Positions 7,431-14,649 of a stretch of 16,502 bases of DNA are shown one piece after another; the stretch's first letter is position 1; each line of letters opens with the position of its first letter. The translations under genes were made by a program, and so were the position numbers. The stretch lies in the NCBI GenBank assembly GCA_947465365.1, contig CANIAV010000005.1:1-16502 (forward strand). Direction: 5' to 3'. This DNA comes from Actinomycetota bacterium (lineage in GTDB: Bacteria > Actinomycetota > Actinomycetes > Nanopelagicales > Nanopelagicaceae). The notes under the pieces are model-generated. The model saw only the letters and a list, made by a program, of their open reading frames with translations, was not told where the DNA came from and did no database searches.

Positions 7431-7954
7431 GCATGGGCCAAAGTGATAATTTCGATATCTGGGTAGAGCTCGTTAATTCGCTTGCGACCTTCCAGAAAAT
7501 CTATTTCAAAGAGGACCATCACTTTGTTTACAATGGCTCCACATTTACGAGCCAACTCAATTGCGGCGATCAAAGTCCCACCAGTTGCTAAAACATCGTC
7601 CACGATTAAGACACGTTCGCCACTTTGAAAAGAATCAGTATGTACTTCTATCTCATCATCACCATATTCCAGACCGTACTTAGCGCCGAAAGTTGTATGA
7701 GGTAACTTTCCGCTTTTACGGAAAGGGACAAATCCCTTTTCCGTTCGAGCCGATAGCGCCGCCGCTAAGATAAAACCACGCGCTTCAATTCCGGCTATAA
7801 CGTCTATCTGGCTTGAGGATTTCTCCATCTCCGAGATGACGGCGGAGAATGCGCTGGCGTCAGAGAGCACAGGAGTAATATCTAAGAAAAGGATTCCAGG
7901 TTTGGGAAAATCAGGAATTTCGCGTATTAGTTTTAGCGCGCTGTTGAAGTCCAT
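7427..7954 (-). CDS. apt: Adenine phosphoribosyltransferase
   Basis: Joins adenine to PRPP, giving AMP and pyrophosphate, in purine salvage. I chose the ATG at 7952-7954, giving 175 residues that begin MDFNSALKLIREIPDFPKPG, where the family normally starts. A longer frame from a TTG at 7975 would add seven Trp-rich residues and is unlikely. Motifs are DFPKPGILFLDITP (15-28), GIEARGFILA (55-64) and the PRPP-binding loop VLIVDDVLATGGT (115-127). Only 27 bases separate it from the tRNA-Leu gene upstream on the same strand, with no terminator or clear promoter between, so it may be co-transcribed with the tRNA. It overlaps the acyltransferase by 4 bp. Confidence 0.95.
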   Translation of the reverse strand: MDFNSALKLIREIPDFPKPGILFLDITPVLSDASAFSAVISEMEKSSSQIDVIAGIEARGFILAAALSARTEKGFVPFRKSGKLPHTTFGAKYGLEYGDDEIEVHTDSFQSGERVLIVDDVLATGGTLIAAIELARKCGAIVNKVMVLFEIDFLEGRKRINELYPDIEIITLAHA

Positions 7955-7981
7955 AACCCGCCAATTCCACCACAAAATGCG

Positions 7982-8065
7982 TGTCCGAGAGGGGACTTGA
8001 ACCCCTAAGCCCTTGCGGGCACTAACACCTCAAGCTAGCGCGTCTGCCAATTCCGCCACCCGGAC
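7982..8065 (-). tRNA. tRNA-Leu, anticodon GAG
   Basis: Read on the minus strand, 84 bases fold as a class II tRNA. The acceptor stem pairs GTCCGGG (5') with CTCGGAC (3'), including one G-U pair, followed by discriminator A. The D arm contains GGCGGAATTGGCAGAC. The anticodon stem CTAGC/GTTAG frames the loop TTGAGGT, giving anticodon GAG (plus-strand 8029-8031), which reads CTC and CTT leucine codons. A long variable arm (TGCCCGCAAGGGC) and the T arm GGGGTTCAAGTCCCC confirm tRNA-Leu. The CCA end is not encoded (A is followed by CGC). Confidence 0.97.
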
Positions 8066-8080
8066 GAGTGCGTCGGCAAC

Positions 8081-8108
8081 GATATCAACGGTGAGGGGTC
8101 GTAGGCAA
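8081..8108 (-). promoter_or_regulatory. Candidate promoter of the tRNA-Leu/apt operon
   Basis: On the minus strand TTGCCT (plus-strand 8103-8108) and GATATC (8081-8086) are spaced by 16 bases and lie 15 bases before the mature tRNA 5' end. This fits a sigma-A-like promoter for the tRNA and the genes that follow it. Confidence 0.4.
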
Positions 8109-8135
8109 AGCGAGGGGCGCTTCACCTGCGCCGAG

Positions 8136-8170
8136 TTGGCATATAAAGGTTCTAAGCGAGCATATATCTT
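8136..8170 (+). promoter_or_regulatory. Candidate promoter region of the M20 peptidase gene
   Basis: This stretch holds several -10-like hexamers: TATAAA (8142-8147) and TATCTT (8165-8170). The second lies 8 bases before the GTG at 8179, the same arrangement as at other starts here. TTGGCA (8136-8141) resembles a -35 but is too far from TATCTT, so the exact promoter is uncertain. Confidence 0.3.
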
Positions 8171-8178
8171 CTGGTTTA

Positions 8179-9516
8179 GTGGAGAATGGGCAGATGAGGA
8201 ACGAAGCAATCACAGATCGCACATCCGTAGAAGATGATGCAATAAAAATTTGCCAGGAATTGATTCGTATTCCTAGCGTAAATTTTGGTGAAGGACGCGG
8301 CGATGAGTCAGCGGTGGCTGCATATATCGTTAAATCTTTAGCCGAAGTTGGGATCGATGCAAAGATTTATGAATCCGCTCCGAATCGTTGCAATGTCATT
8401 GCACGCATAAAGGGAAGTGACGCTAATCGTCCCGGCTTAGTTGTCCACGGCCATATCGATGTCGTTCCTGCAAATGCAGATGAATGGTCAGTTGATCCTT
8501 TTGGTGGCGTCATAAAGGATGGAATGATTTGGGGACGTGGCGCAGTTGATATGAAAAATGTCGATGCGATGATCCTGGCGATAGTTCGTGATTGGGCAAA
8601 GCGCGGGTATAAGCCAACTCGCGACATTGTCTTGGCTTTCTTTGCCGACGAAGAGGCTGGCATGACTTATGGCTCGAGATATATGAGCGCGAAACATCCT
8701 GAAGTCTTTGCTGGTTGTACCGAAGCTATATCTGAAGTTGGTGGCTTTTCGGTATCAGTTGCTGATGGCAAGCGTTTATATCTAGTTGAAGCCGCGCAAA
8801 AGGGAATTCATTGGATGAAGTTAACGGCGCAAGGTAGAGCCGGACATGGTTCGATGATGAACGATGAGAATGCCCTGACTGTCCTGACTGAGGCAGTTGC
8901 CAATATTGGCCGCTTTGAATGGCCGCAGCGTTATACCCAAACAGTTAAAGATCTCTTTCGCGAGGTAGCACGAGTTACTGGAAAAGTTTACGATGAGAAA
9001 GACTTGCGACCATTGTTAAAAGAGATTGGTTCAACTGCGCGAATGATCGGTGCAACTCTGCAGAACACCGCTAATCCAACAATGTTAGAGGCCGGTTATA
9101 AGGCAAATGTTATTCCAGGGGCTGCAAGTGCCGTTATTGATGGTCGCTTCCTGCCTGGATATGAAGAAGAGTTGAACTCAACTATTCGCTCGATCATCGG
9201 TCCGGATATTGAAATTGAAACGCTATCGCATGATATTTCGCTAGAAGTTGATTTCAACTCTCCATTGGTTGAAGCGATGAAAGCGGCGCTCTTGCGCGAA
9301 GATCCAGAAGGAATTCCTGTTCCATACATGATGAGTGGAGGCACCGACAATAAGGCGCTTTCAGAGCTAGGGATCGTTGGATACGGATTCTCTCCACTTC
9401 GCTTGCCGGCAGATTTAGATTTTATGTCGCTCTTTCACGGCGTTGATGAGAGAGTTCCGGTAGATGGAATTAGATTTGGCGTACGAGTACTAGCGGATTT
9501 CTTGGAGCACGCTTAA
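8179..9516 (+). CDS. M20-family zinc metallopeptidase (ArgE/DapE/dipeptidase type)
   Basis: Metal-dependent hydrolase of peptide or N-acyl amino acid bonds. In 445 residues the two-metal site is complete: His92 and Asp94 in HGHIDVVPA, bridging Asp124 in GRGAVDMK, catalytic Glu158 with Glu159 in ADEEAG, Glu186 in SEVGG, and His420 in FHGVDERVP. His223 in RAGHGS lies in the dimerisation domain. The start is unsettled. GTG at 8179 has TATCTT 8 bases upstream and fits a leaderless mRNA; ATG at 8194 (residue 6) has GGAG 9 bases upstream. The overall layout resembles actinobacterial 'M20/M25/M40 hydrolases', not strict DapE. It converges on the aldo/keto reductase gene with a 4-base gap. The substrate is unknown. 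Confidence 0.92.
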   Translation: MENGQMRNEAITDRTSVEDDAIKICQELIRIPSVNFGEGRGDESAVAAYIVKSLAEVGIDAKIYESAPNRCNVIARIKGSDANRPGLVVHGHIDVVPANADEWSVDPFGGVIKDGMIWGRGAVDMKNVDAMILAIVRDWAKRGYKPTRDIVLAFFADEEAGMTYGSRYMSAKHPEVFAGCTEAISEVGGFSVSVADGKRLYLVEAAQKGIHWMKLTAQGRAGHGSMMNDENALTVLTEAVANIGRFEWPQRYTQTVKDLFREVARVTGKVYDEKDLRPLLKEIGSTARMIGATLQNTANPTMLEAGYKANVIPGAASAVIDGRFLPGYEEELNSTIRSIIGPDIEIETLSHDISLEVDFNSPLVEAMKAALLREDPEGIPVPYMMSGGTDNKALSELGIVGYGFSPLRLPADLDFMSLFHGVDERVPVDGIRFGVRVLADFLEHA

Positions 9517-9520
9517 TTTT

Positions 9521-10465
9521 TTAGAGCGAGACTTCATCCAAGGCGGCTCGAACAACATCTGGTAGAACAATCTCTTCACTTGTTAATATGCCACGCATTT
9601 GCGCGCCGGTTCGGGCTCCAACAACTGCGGAGGTTACGCCTGGGAAGTCCCTTACCCACGCCAGCGCAACTTCCAGTGGGGCATATCCCAAACCTTGGGC
9701 GGCAACGCTAACCGCTTCAACAATTCGTCGCGGTTTTTCATTTAAATAAGGTTCTATAAAAGGTGCAAAGTGCGGTGTCGCTGCGCGTGAATCAGCTGGA
9801 ATACCGCTTCGGTATTTACCAGTCAAAGCCCCGCGACCAAGCGGTGACCAAGCGATGAAACCACGTTGTAAATTTACTGCGCAATCTAGGGCGTCGATTT
9901 CAACACCGCGAGATAGTAAAGAGAACTCATTTTGTAGCGAGATTATGGGAGCCTTTGCGGAGTTAGCTTCTTGTAAAGAGATAGCACGCGCACTCTGCCA
10001 ACCATTGAAATTTGAAATTCCAACATATCGCGCCCGACCGGTTGTGTATGCCCAATCGAGAGCCGAGAGTGAATCTTCGAGAGGAACCTTCTCATCCCAA
10101 ATTTGAACTTGCCACAAATCAACGTGGTCGGTTCCCAAGCGCGCCAATGATTGATCAAGTGATGACATAAGAGATGTGCGTGAAGTGTCGGTCTTTAAGT
10201 CGCCGGCTTCGTAAGTGATTCCCGCCTTAGTAGATATGACGACATCTTCCCGGCGAAAGAGCGTTCCAATTAGCCCGCCGATAACCCGTTCTGAATCACC
10301 TGCGCCGTAATGGCTTGCTGAATCCAGGAAATTTCCACCAGCTTCAATATAGGCACGGGCTTGATCTGCCGCCTCGTGGGTATCGGTATCGCGTCCCCAG
10401 GTCATGGTTCCTAGTCCAAGGCGAGATATTTCTAGCCCTGAATTGCCAACCATTCGCATTTCCAT
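9521..10465 (-). CDS. Aldo/keto reductase with altered catalytic tetrad
   Basis: TIM-barrel NADP(H)-dependent oxidoreductase of 314 residues. Family landmarks are GLGTMTWG (17-24), NFLDSASHYGAGDSE (45-59) with tetrad Asp48 and Tyr53, ISTKAG (77-82) with Lys80, YVGISNF (147-153) and WSPLGRGALTGKY in the C-terminal half. The usual fourth residue, His in the 'DLYQxHxxD' strand, is replaced: the segment reads DLWQVQIWD (116-124), placing Gln at 121 (codon CAA at 10103-10105). The fold and cofactor site look intact, so this is not a broken gene, but its reductase chemistry may be changed. ATG has no Shine-Dalgarno; TAGGGT lies 6 bases upstream, suggesting a leaderless mRNA. It is divergent from the phosphatase gene. 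Confidence 0.93.
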   Translation of the reverse strand: MEMRMVGNSGLEISRLGLGTMTWGRDTDTHEAADQARAYIEAGGNFLDSASHYGAGDSERVIGGLIGTLFRREDVVISTKAGITYEAGDLKTDTSRTSLMSSLDQSLARLGTDHVDLWQVQIWDEKVPLEDSLSALDWAYTTGRARYVGISNFNGWQSARAISLQEANSAKAPIISLQNEFSLLSRGVEIDALDCAVNLQRGFIAWSPLGRGALTGKYRSGIPADSRAATPHFAPFIEPYLNEKPRRIVEAVSVAAQGLGYAPLEVALAWVRDFPGVTSAVVGARTGAQMRGILTSEEIVLPDVVRAALDEVSL

Positions 10466-10471
10466 GGCGCG

Positions 10472-10508
10472 ACCCTAGCAAGACGGGGCGATAAATTACG
10501 GATAACCT
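10472..10508. promoter_or_regulatory. Divergent -10 boxes for the aldo/keto reductase and phosphatase genes
   Basis: In the 49-bp gap, TAGGGT on the minus strand (plus-strand 10472-10477) lies 6 bases before the reductase ATG. TAACCT on the plus strand (10503-10508) lies 6 bases before the phosphatase ATG. Neither gene has a Shine-Dalgarno, so both probably produce leaderless mRNAs. Confidence 0.45.
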
Positions 10509-10514
10509 TCCAAC

Positions 10515-11201
10515 ATGACACGGATACTTCTAATTCGTCACGCCCATTCAGTTGCAAACGATCGCGGCATACTTGCCGGGCGGTCCGCAGGTGTGATCTT
10601 GACCGAACACGGATCTAAGCAAGCAACCGATCTAGCGGATCGTTTAAAAGGTGTTGCAATTGCAAAGATACATATCAGTCCACTAGAACGTTGCCACCTG
10701 ACTATTAATCCATTGCTCAAGAAGATCCCGGTTAAGAACCGTCCAAAAATTTTAATCACTGAAGATTTATCCGAAGTTGACTACGGTAAATGGACCGGCA
10801 AAAAATTGGTATCGCTCTATCGCGATAAGTTGTGGAAAATTGTGCAGGAGCGTCCGAGTGCGATGTACTTTCCCGAGGGTGAGGGTTTGGCCAATGTACA
10901 AGTACGCGCCATGCGCGCAGTTCACACGGCTGCTAATGAGTCAGGGCTGCAAATCATTGTCAGTCATGGAGATGTCATTAAGAGCATCGTGGCAGCTGTA
11001 CTGGGTACTCACATGGATAACTTTCAAAAGATCGTTATCGATCCCGCGTCGATTACCGTATTGGATTTTGACGGCAGTAATTTTAGAATTCTGACACTTA
11101 ATAACACCTCCACACCGATAGCTGAATTAGCAAAAATCGATGGCAAAAAGCGACCTGCTCGGGCGCTGCTAGGTGGCGGCGCAGGGAGAAAAGGCAAGTA
11201 A
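10515..11201 (+). CDS. Histidine phosphatase superfamily protein, MSMEG_4193 family
   Basis: Phosphohistidine-type phosphatase or mutase of 228 residues, homologous by context and motifs to M. tuberculosis Rv2135c. It has the N-terminal RHAHS (8-12) with catalytic His9, a phosphate-binding Arg59 in SPLERC, acid/base candidate Glu87 in SEVDYG, and the second His151 in SHGDVIKS. The usual RHG is RHA here. LAGRSAGVILTEHG (20-33) is characteristic of this actinobacterial group. The last 20 residues are basic (GKKRPARALLGGGAGRKGK). The substrate is unknown; it is not a glycolytic mutase by length. It heads the operon to mshC, and its stop overlaps the DUF3090 start (TAATG). Confidence 0.9.
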   Translation: MTRILLIRHAHSVANDRGILAGRSAGVILTEHGSKQATDLADRLKGVAIAKIHISPLERCHLTINPLLKKIPVKNRPKILITEDLSEVDYGKWTGKKLVSLYRDKLWKIVQERPSAMYFPEGEGLANVQVRAMRAVHTAANESGLQIIVSHGDVIKSIVAAVLGTHMDNFQKIVIDPASITVLDFDGSNFRILTLNNTSTPIAELAKIDGKKRPARALLGGGAGRKGK

Positions 11202-11749
11202 TGCCATCACAAGTCTTTCTCTTTGATCCCGTCGAGCGATTTGTTGTGGGAACAGTAGGAGTACCGGGGGAGCGCACCTTTTTCATCCAGGCGCGCACGG
11301 GTTCACGATTGATTTCAGTTGCTCTAGAAAAATCGCAGGTTGCAGCTATCGCCGATCGAGTTCTACAGATTTTGCGCGAAATTCGTCATAGCGAACCTTT
11401 GCTGACCTTTGAACGCGTGGCACCAGACGATAACCCGCTGGAAACACCTATAGACGAGGAATTTCGGGTCGGCGTGATCGGTCTGGCTTATGTCTCTGAC
11501 CGGCGCCTTATCGAGATTGATCTACAGGCGATAGCTGAATCAGAGACTGAAGGTGACGAGCTTTTGGAGATCGATACCTCATCTGATCAGAACATTCTGC
11601 GTGTCTTAATTCCATTGGGTTATGCCGAAAGTTTTGCCAAGCGCGCAAACTCAGTAATTGCAGCAGGTCGCGCGCCTTGTCCATTCTGCGGTGGCCCCAT
11701 CGATATTAAAGGCCATCTCTGTCCGAGATCTAATGGTTATCGCAGATGA
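11201..11749 (+). CDS. DUF3090 family protein with C-terminal zinc-ribbon-like motif
   Basis: Conserved actinobacterial protein of 182 residues, corresponding in context to M. tuberculosis Rv2134c; function unknown. The start FLFDPVERFVVGTVG (6-20) and FFIQAR (27-32) are family hallmarks. The C-terminus CPFCGGPIDIKGHLCPRSNG (160-179) carries Cys160, Cys163, His172 and Cys174, a probable zinc site. The middle part is acidic. It is soluble, with no signal peptide or membrane span. ATG overlaps the phosphatase stop, and its own stop overlaps the next ATG (ATGA), so the three genes are translationally coupled and their products are probably needed together. Confidence 0.9.
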   Translation: MPSQVFLFDPVERFVVGTVGVPGERTFFIQARTGSRLISVALEKSQVAAIADRVLQILREIRHSEPLLTFERVAPDDNPLETPIDEEFRVGVIGLAYVSDRRLIEIDLQAIAESETEGDELLEIDTSSDQNILRVLIPLGYAESFAKRANSVIAAGRAPCPFCGGPIDIKGHLCPRSNGYRR

Positions 11750-12492
11750 CCAAAGCAGTACGCGACTTATCTTTAATTGAACAAGATTTGGTTGATCTCA
11801 ATAATGGGGTGCTGACCGTAACTGGACGGTTAGTTGATGCATCCAATGCCACCTTGTATGCGATGTGTAGCGTGAAAGATGAAGGAGGTGATCGCGAATT
11901 CGCTTGCATCTATAAACCAATTGCAGGTGAGCGACCTCTGTGGGATTTTCCAGATGGCTCATTAGCCAACCGTGAGTATTTATCTTTTTTGATTAGCCAT
12001 TGGCTAGAGCTGCATTTAGTGCCGCCGACAATACTTCGAGATGGACCATATGGAACCGGGATGGTACAAAAATGGATCGATATTGATCAATCCGTGGATC
12101 TAATGGAGTTCTATCTAACCGATCATCCAAAGCTACGAGAGTTAGCTCTCTTTGATTTAATTACCAATAACACTGATCGTAAAATTGGCCATTTGATCCC
12201 CACGCAAGATGGACACTTATATGGATGCGACCACGGCGTCACCTTCCATGAAGATGACAAGCTGCGCACCGTTCTATGGCAATGGGCTGGCACTGCCTAT
12301 ACAGATGATGAAAAATCACTCTTATTGAAAGCGCGTGATCTTTTTACAGGATCAAAGCTGGAGATAATTAAGGGACTGATCACCGATGAAGAAATTGCCG
12401 CTACGGTTGCTCGAATCGATCGTGCCCTAATCGAGGGATCATTTACCTTACCTAGTCCTGACTGGCCAGCAGTTCCTTGGCCTCCGTTCTAA
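11746..12492 (+). CDS. SCO1664 family protein, PI3/4-kinase or HipA-like fold
   Basis: Conserved actinobacterial protein of 248 residues (M. tuberculosis Rv2133c by context), with a kinase-like active site and no known substrate. GVLTVTGRLVDASNATLY (21-38) forms the N-terminal strands. Lys57 in CIYKP is a candidate ATP-binding lysine. The catalytic-loop-like segment DLITNNTDRKIGH (137-149) resembles the NNxD motif of HipA and PI3/4 kinases. CDHGVTFH (161-168) with Asp162 looks like a metal-binding DxG-type motif. It overlaps DUF3090 by 4 bp and lies 9 bases before mshC. A role linked to mycothiol is suggested only by gene order. It could be a protein or small-molecule kinase, or a pseudokinase. 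Confidence 0.88.
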   Translation: MTKAVRDLSLIEQDLVDLNNGVLTVTGRLVDASNATLYAMCSVKDEGGDREFACIYKPIAGERPLWDFPDGSLANREYLSFLISHWLELHLVPPTILRDGPYGTGMVQKWIDIDQSVDLMEFYLTDHPKLRELALFDLITNNTDRKIGHLIPTQDGHLYGCDHGVTFHEDDKLRTVLWQWAGTAYTDDEKSLLLKARDLFTGSKLEIIKGLITDEEIAATVARIDRALIEGSFTLPSPDWPAVPWPPF

Positions 12493-12495
12493 GAT
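12490..12495 (+). promoter_or_regulatory. Candidate internal -10 box for mshC
   Basis: TAAGAT overlaps the stop codon of the SCO1664-family gene and lies 6 bases before the mshC ATG. mshC has no Shine-Dalgarno. This repeats the leaderless layout of other starts and suggests mshC may also have its own transcript. Confidence 0.35.
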
Positions 12496-12501
12496 GCACT
12501 T

Positions 12502-13743
12502 ATGAATTCGTGGGCACAAGTCGCAATTCCGCCGATCGCTAAGAAATTCGCTTTTCCTAATCTGCAGATCTTCGATACTGCGACGCAAAATGTTAAAGAG
12601 CTTGAGAAGAAAGCGCTCTATCGCATGTATGTCTGCGGGATTACCCCCTATGACGCAACGCATCTGGGCCATGCCAATACCTATCTCGCCTTTGATCTAT
12701 TAAATCGCTACTTACGCGCCACCGGAAGCGAGGTCAATTTCGTTCAAAACATTACAGATATAGATGATCCTCTACTCGAACGTGCAAACCGCGATGGTGT
12801 TGATTGGCAAGAATTGGCGCAATCCCAAATCGATTTATTCCGATCCGATATGGTGGCGCTCCACATTCTGCCGCCCCGAAATTACATTGGCGCAGTCGAA
12901 GCAATACCCCTGGTTCTTGATTCAATCAAAGATCTGCAACGCGCTGGAACTGTTTACAAAGTAGATAGCGATTACTACTTCAAAGTTCGCAGCGATAAAG
13001 CCTTTGGATCTCGTTCCCATCTATCTAACGATGAAATGTTGGAGATTTTCAGCCAACGCGGTGGTGATCCAACTCGTGTAGGCAAAGAAGATCCATTGGA
13101 TGCTCTTCTTTGGTTGGCACAACGTCCGAGCGAACCAGGCTGGGAGAGCGATCTCGGAACAGGTCGTCCGGGATGGCACATCGAATGCTGTGCGATCGCG
13201 CTTAATTATCTTGACGTTGATCCTGAACAATCTTCGTCGATCGATATCCAAGGCGGCGGTAGTGATTTGATATTCCCGCATCATGAAATGTCTGCTTCCC
13301 AAGGCAAATTGATCAACGGCAAAGATTTTGCAGCAAATTATGTGCATGCTGGAATGATTGGTCTAAATGGCGAAAAGATGAGTAAATCAAAGGGAAATCT
13401 AGTTTTTGTTTCGAAATTGTTGCAAGACGGGGTAGATCCGATGGCGATTCGTATTGCCTTGATGTCTCATCATTATCGTATCGACCATATGTGGCAGCAA
13501 TCAGATCTAACTAAGGCAGGGATTTTCCTCAAGGATTTGCATATTTGCCTGGCACGTATGGAAGTTGCACCAACAGATAAAGTAATCAGAGAATTGATCA
13601 AGGCGATGGCAGATGATTTAGATAGTGCAAGTGCTTTGAGCGCTTTACAGGATTGGATTGATGAAACAAATAAAGGAGCAACTGGCGGCAGCGCTGGCGA
13701 ATTAGGTCGCGCAATCGATGCGATTCTGGGAATCGCCCTTTAA
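12502..13743 (+). CDS. mshC: Mycothiol ligase (Cys : GlcN-Ins ligase)
   Basis: Uses ATP to join L-cysteine to glucosaminyl-inositol, the third enzymatic step to mycothiol, the main thiol of actinobacteria. It is a 413-residue relative of cysteinyl-tRNA synthetase, close to the usual 410-415. The start MNSWAQVAIPPI matches the MshC-type N-terminus that CysRS lacks. Active-site landmarks are MYVCGITPYDATHLGHA (42-58), with zinc ligand Cys45 and the HLGH nucleotide motif, GWHIECC (224-230), GGGSDLIFPHHE (251-262) and KMSKS (292-296). The tRNA anticodon-binding domain of CysRS is absent. Its stop shares the palindrome TTAA with the stop of the converging PAC2 gene. CysRS is the alternative, but length, N-terminus and neighbours favour MshC. 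Confidence 0.95.
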   Translation: MNSWAQVAIPPIAKKFAFPNLQIFDTATQNVKELEKKALYRMYVCGITPYDATHLGHANTYLAFDLLNRYLRATGSEVNFVQNITDIDDPLLERANRDGVDWQELAQSQIDLFRSDMVALHILPPRNYIGAVEAIPLVLDSIKDLQRAGTVYKVDSDYYFKVRSDKAFGSRSHLSNDEMLEIFSQRGGDPTRVGKEDPLDALLWLAQRPSEPGWESDLGTGRPGWHIECCAIALNYLDVDPEQSSSIDIQGGGSDLIFPHHEMSASQGKLINGKDFAANYVHAGMIGLNGEKMSKSKGNLVFVSKLLQDGVDPMAIRIALMSHHYRIDHMWQQSDLTKAGIFLKDLHICLARMEVAPTDKVIRELIKAMADDLDSASALSALQDWIDETNKGATGGSAGELGRAIDAILGIAL

Positions 13744-14621
13744 TTACCGCTCTGGCGACGAAGAAAACGTTCCAACTCGCGCGCTAAATCTTCACCGGAG
13801 ACATCAGTTAGCTCGATGGCATCCTTGCTCTCTTCCAAAGCTTTTACATATTCGGCGACATCGCTATCTTCGCGGGCAAGCTCGTCGACTTCTGATTCCC
13901 ATTCAACTGCTTCGGTAGGTAATTCACCTAAAGGTAGCGAGATGGAAAGGAAATCCTCAAGTGCATTTACTAAAGCAAGGGTTGCTTTAGGTGAAGGCGA
14001 ATTACTTGCATAATGCGGAATCGCTGCCCATAGTGAGATGGCATCAATACCGCGGCGAATACAAGCATCTTGGATTACGCCAAGAATTCCAGTTGGACCT
14101 TCATATTTACTCACCTCAACACCCAAACGGCGTGCGATATCGGGATGTGCTCCGTTGCCAGTTACGGTAATTGGTCGTGAATGAGGTGTATCAGCCAACA
14201 TCGAACCCATAGTGATAATCATTCCAACTTCAAGATCATCTGCGAGATCTAAGAGATCGTGAGTAAAAGTCTTCCATTTCATAGATGGTTCAACGCCGCG
14301 CACAATAATAAAATCAAAATCAAAGCTCGGAGTTTGTAGCCCAAATACTTGTGTGCCCGGCCAAGTCAGCGAACGAATACCTGATCCATCTAAATCAACC
14401 AGTGGGCGATTGACTTGAAAATCATAGAATTCTTCCGGATCGATATCAGCGATTAATTCGGGAACAACGCCTGTTTGATCATCTATTGCATGTGTTTCAT
14501 CGGTCCATGCTTCAAGGATGTGGGAAGTGGCGCCAGTTGCTGCCTCGGCTGCATCATTCCAACCTGAAAAGGCAATAAGCATCACTGGGTTACGTAACGC
14601 CGGAATCTTATGAATCTCCAC
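13740..14621 (-). CDS. PAC2 (proteasome assembly chaperone 2) family protein
   Basis: Cytoplasmic protein of 293 residues of the PAC2 family, named after a eukaryotic proteasome chaperone; its role in actinobacteria is not established. Landmarks are FSGWNDAAEAA (18-28), DPEEFYDFQVNRP (61-73), GVEPSMKWKTF (109-119), MLADTPHSRP (141-150), YEGPTGILGVIQDAC (173-187) and WAAIPHYASNSPSPKA (198-213). The C-terminal 50 residues are acidic and helical. The start is GTG with TAAAGT 6 bases upstream and no Shine-Dalgarno. It lies beside metH, as Rv2125 lies beside metH in M. tuberculosis. Its stop codon is nested in the mshC stop. Whether this organism has a proteasome cannot be seen here. Confidence 0.92.
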   Translation of the reverse strand: MEIHKIPALRNPVMLIAFSGWNDAAEAATGATSHILEAWTDETHAIDDQTGVVPELIADIDPEEFYDFQVNRPLVDLDGSGIRSLTWPGTQVFGLQTPSFDFDFIIVRGVEPSMKWKTFTHDLLDLADDLEVGMIITMGSMLADTPHSRPITVTGNGAHPDIARRLGVEVSKYEGPTGILGVIQDACIRRGIDAISLWAAIPHYASNSPSPKATLALVNALEDFLSISLPLGELPTEAVEWESEVDELAREDSDVAEYVKALEESKDAIELTDVSGEDLARELERFLRRQSGN

Positions 14622-14627
14622 ATCGCG

Positions 14628-14642
14628 ACTTTACGGTAACCT
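14628..14642. promoter_or_regulatory. Interleaved divergent -10 boxes for PAC2 and metH
   Basis: Only 28 bases separate the two GTG start codons. TAAAGT on the minus strand (plus-strand 14628-14633) lies 6 bases before the PAC2 GTG, and TAACCT on the plus strand (14637-14642) lies 7 bases before the metH GTG. The two boxes are 3 bases apart, so polymerases could hardly bind both at once. Any -35 contact would lie in the opposite gene. Confidence 0.45.
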
Positions 14643-14649
14643 CGCCCAG

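Noticed and set aside
7955-7975. Longer apt start at TTG 7975
   Set aside because: It adds MWWNWRV, unlike any Apt N-terminus, while the ATG at 7954 begins where the family does.
14622-14649. Cobalamin or SAM riboswitch controlling metH
   Set aside because: The gap is 28 bases, far too short, and upstream sequence is the PAC2 coding region.
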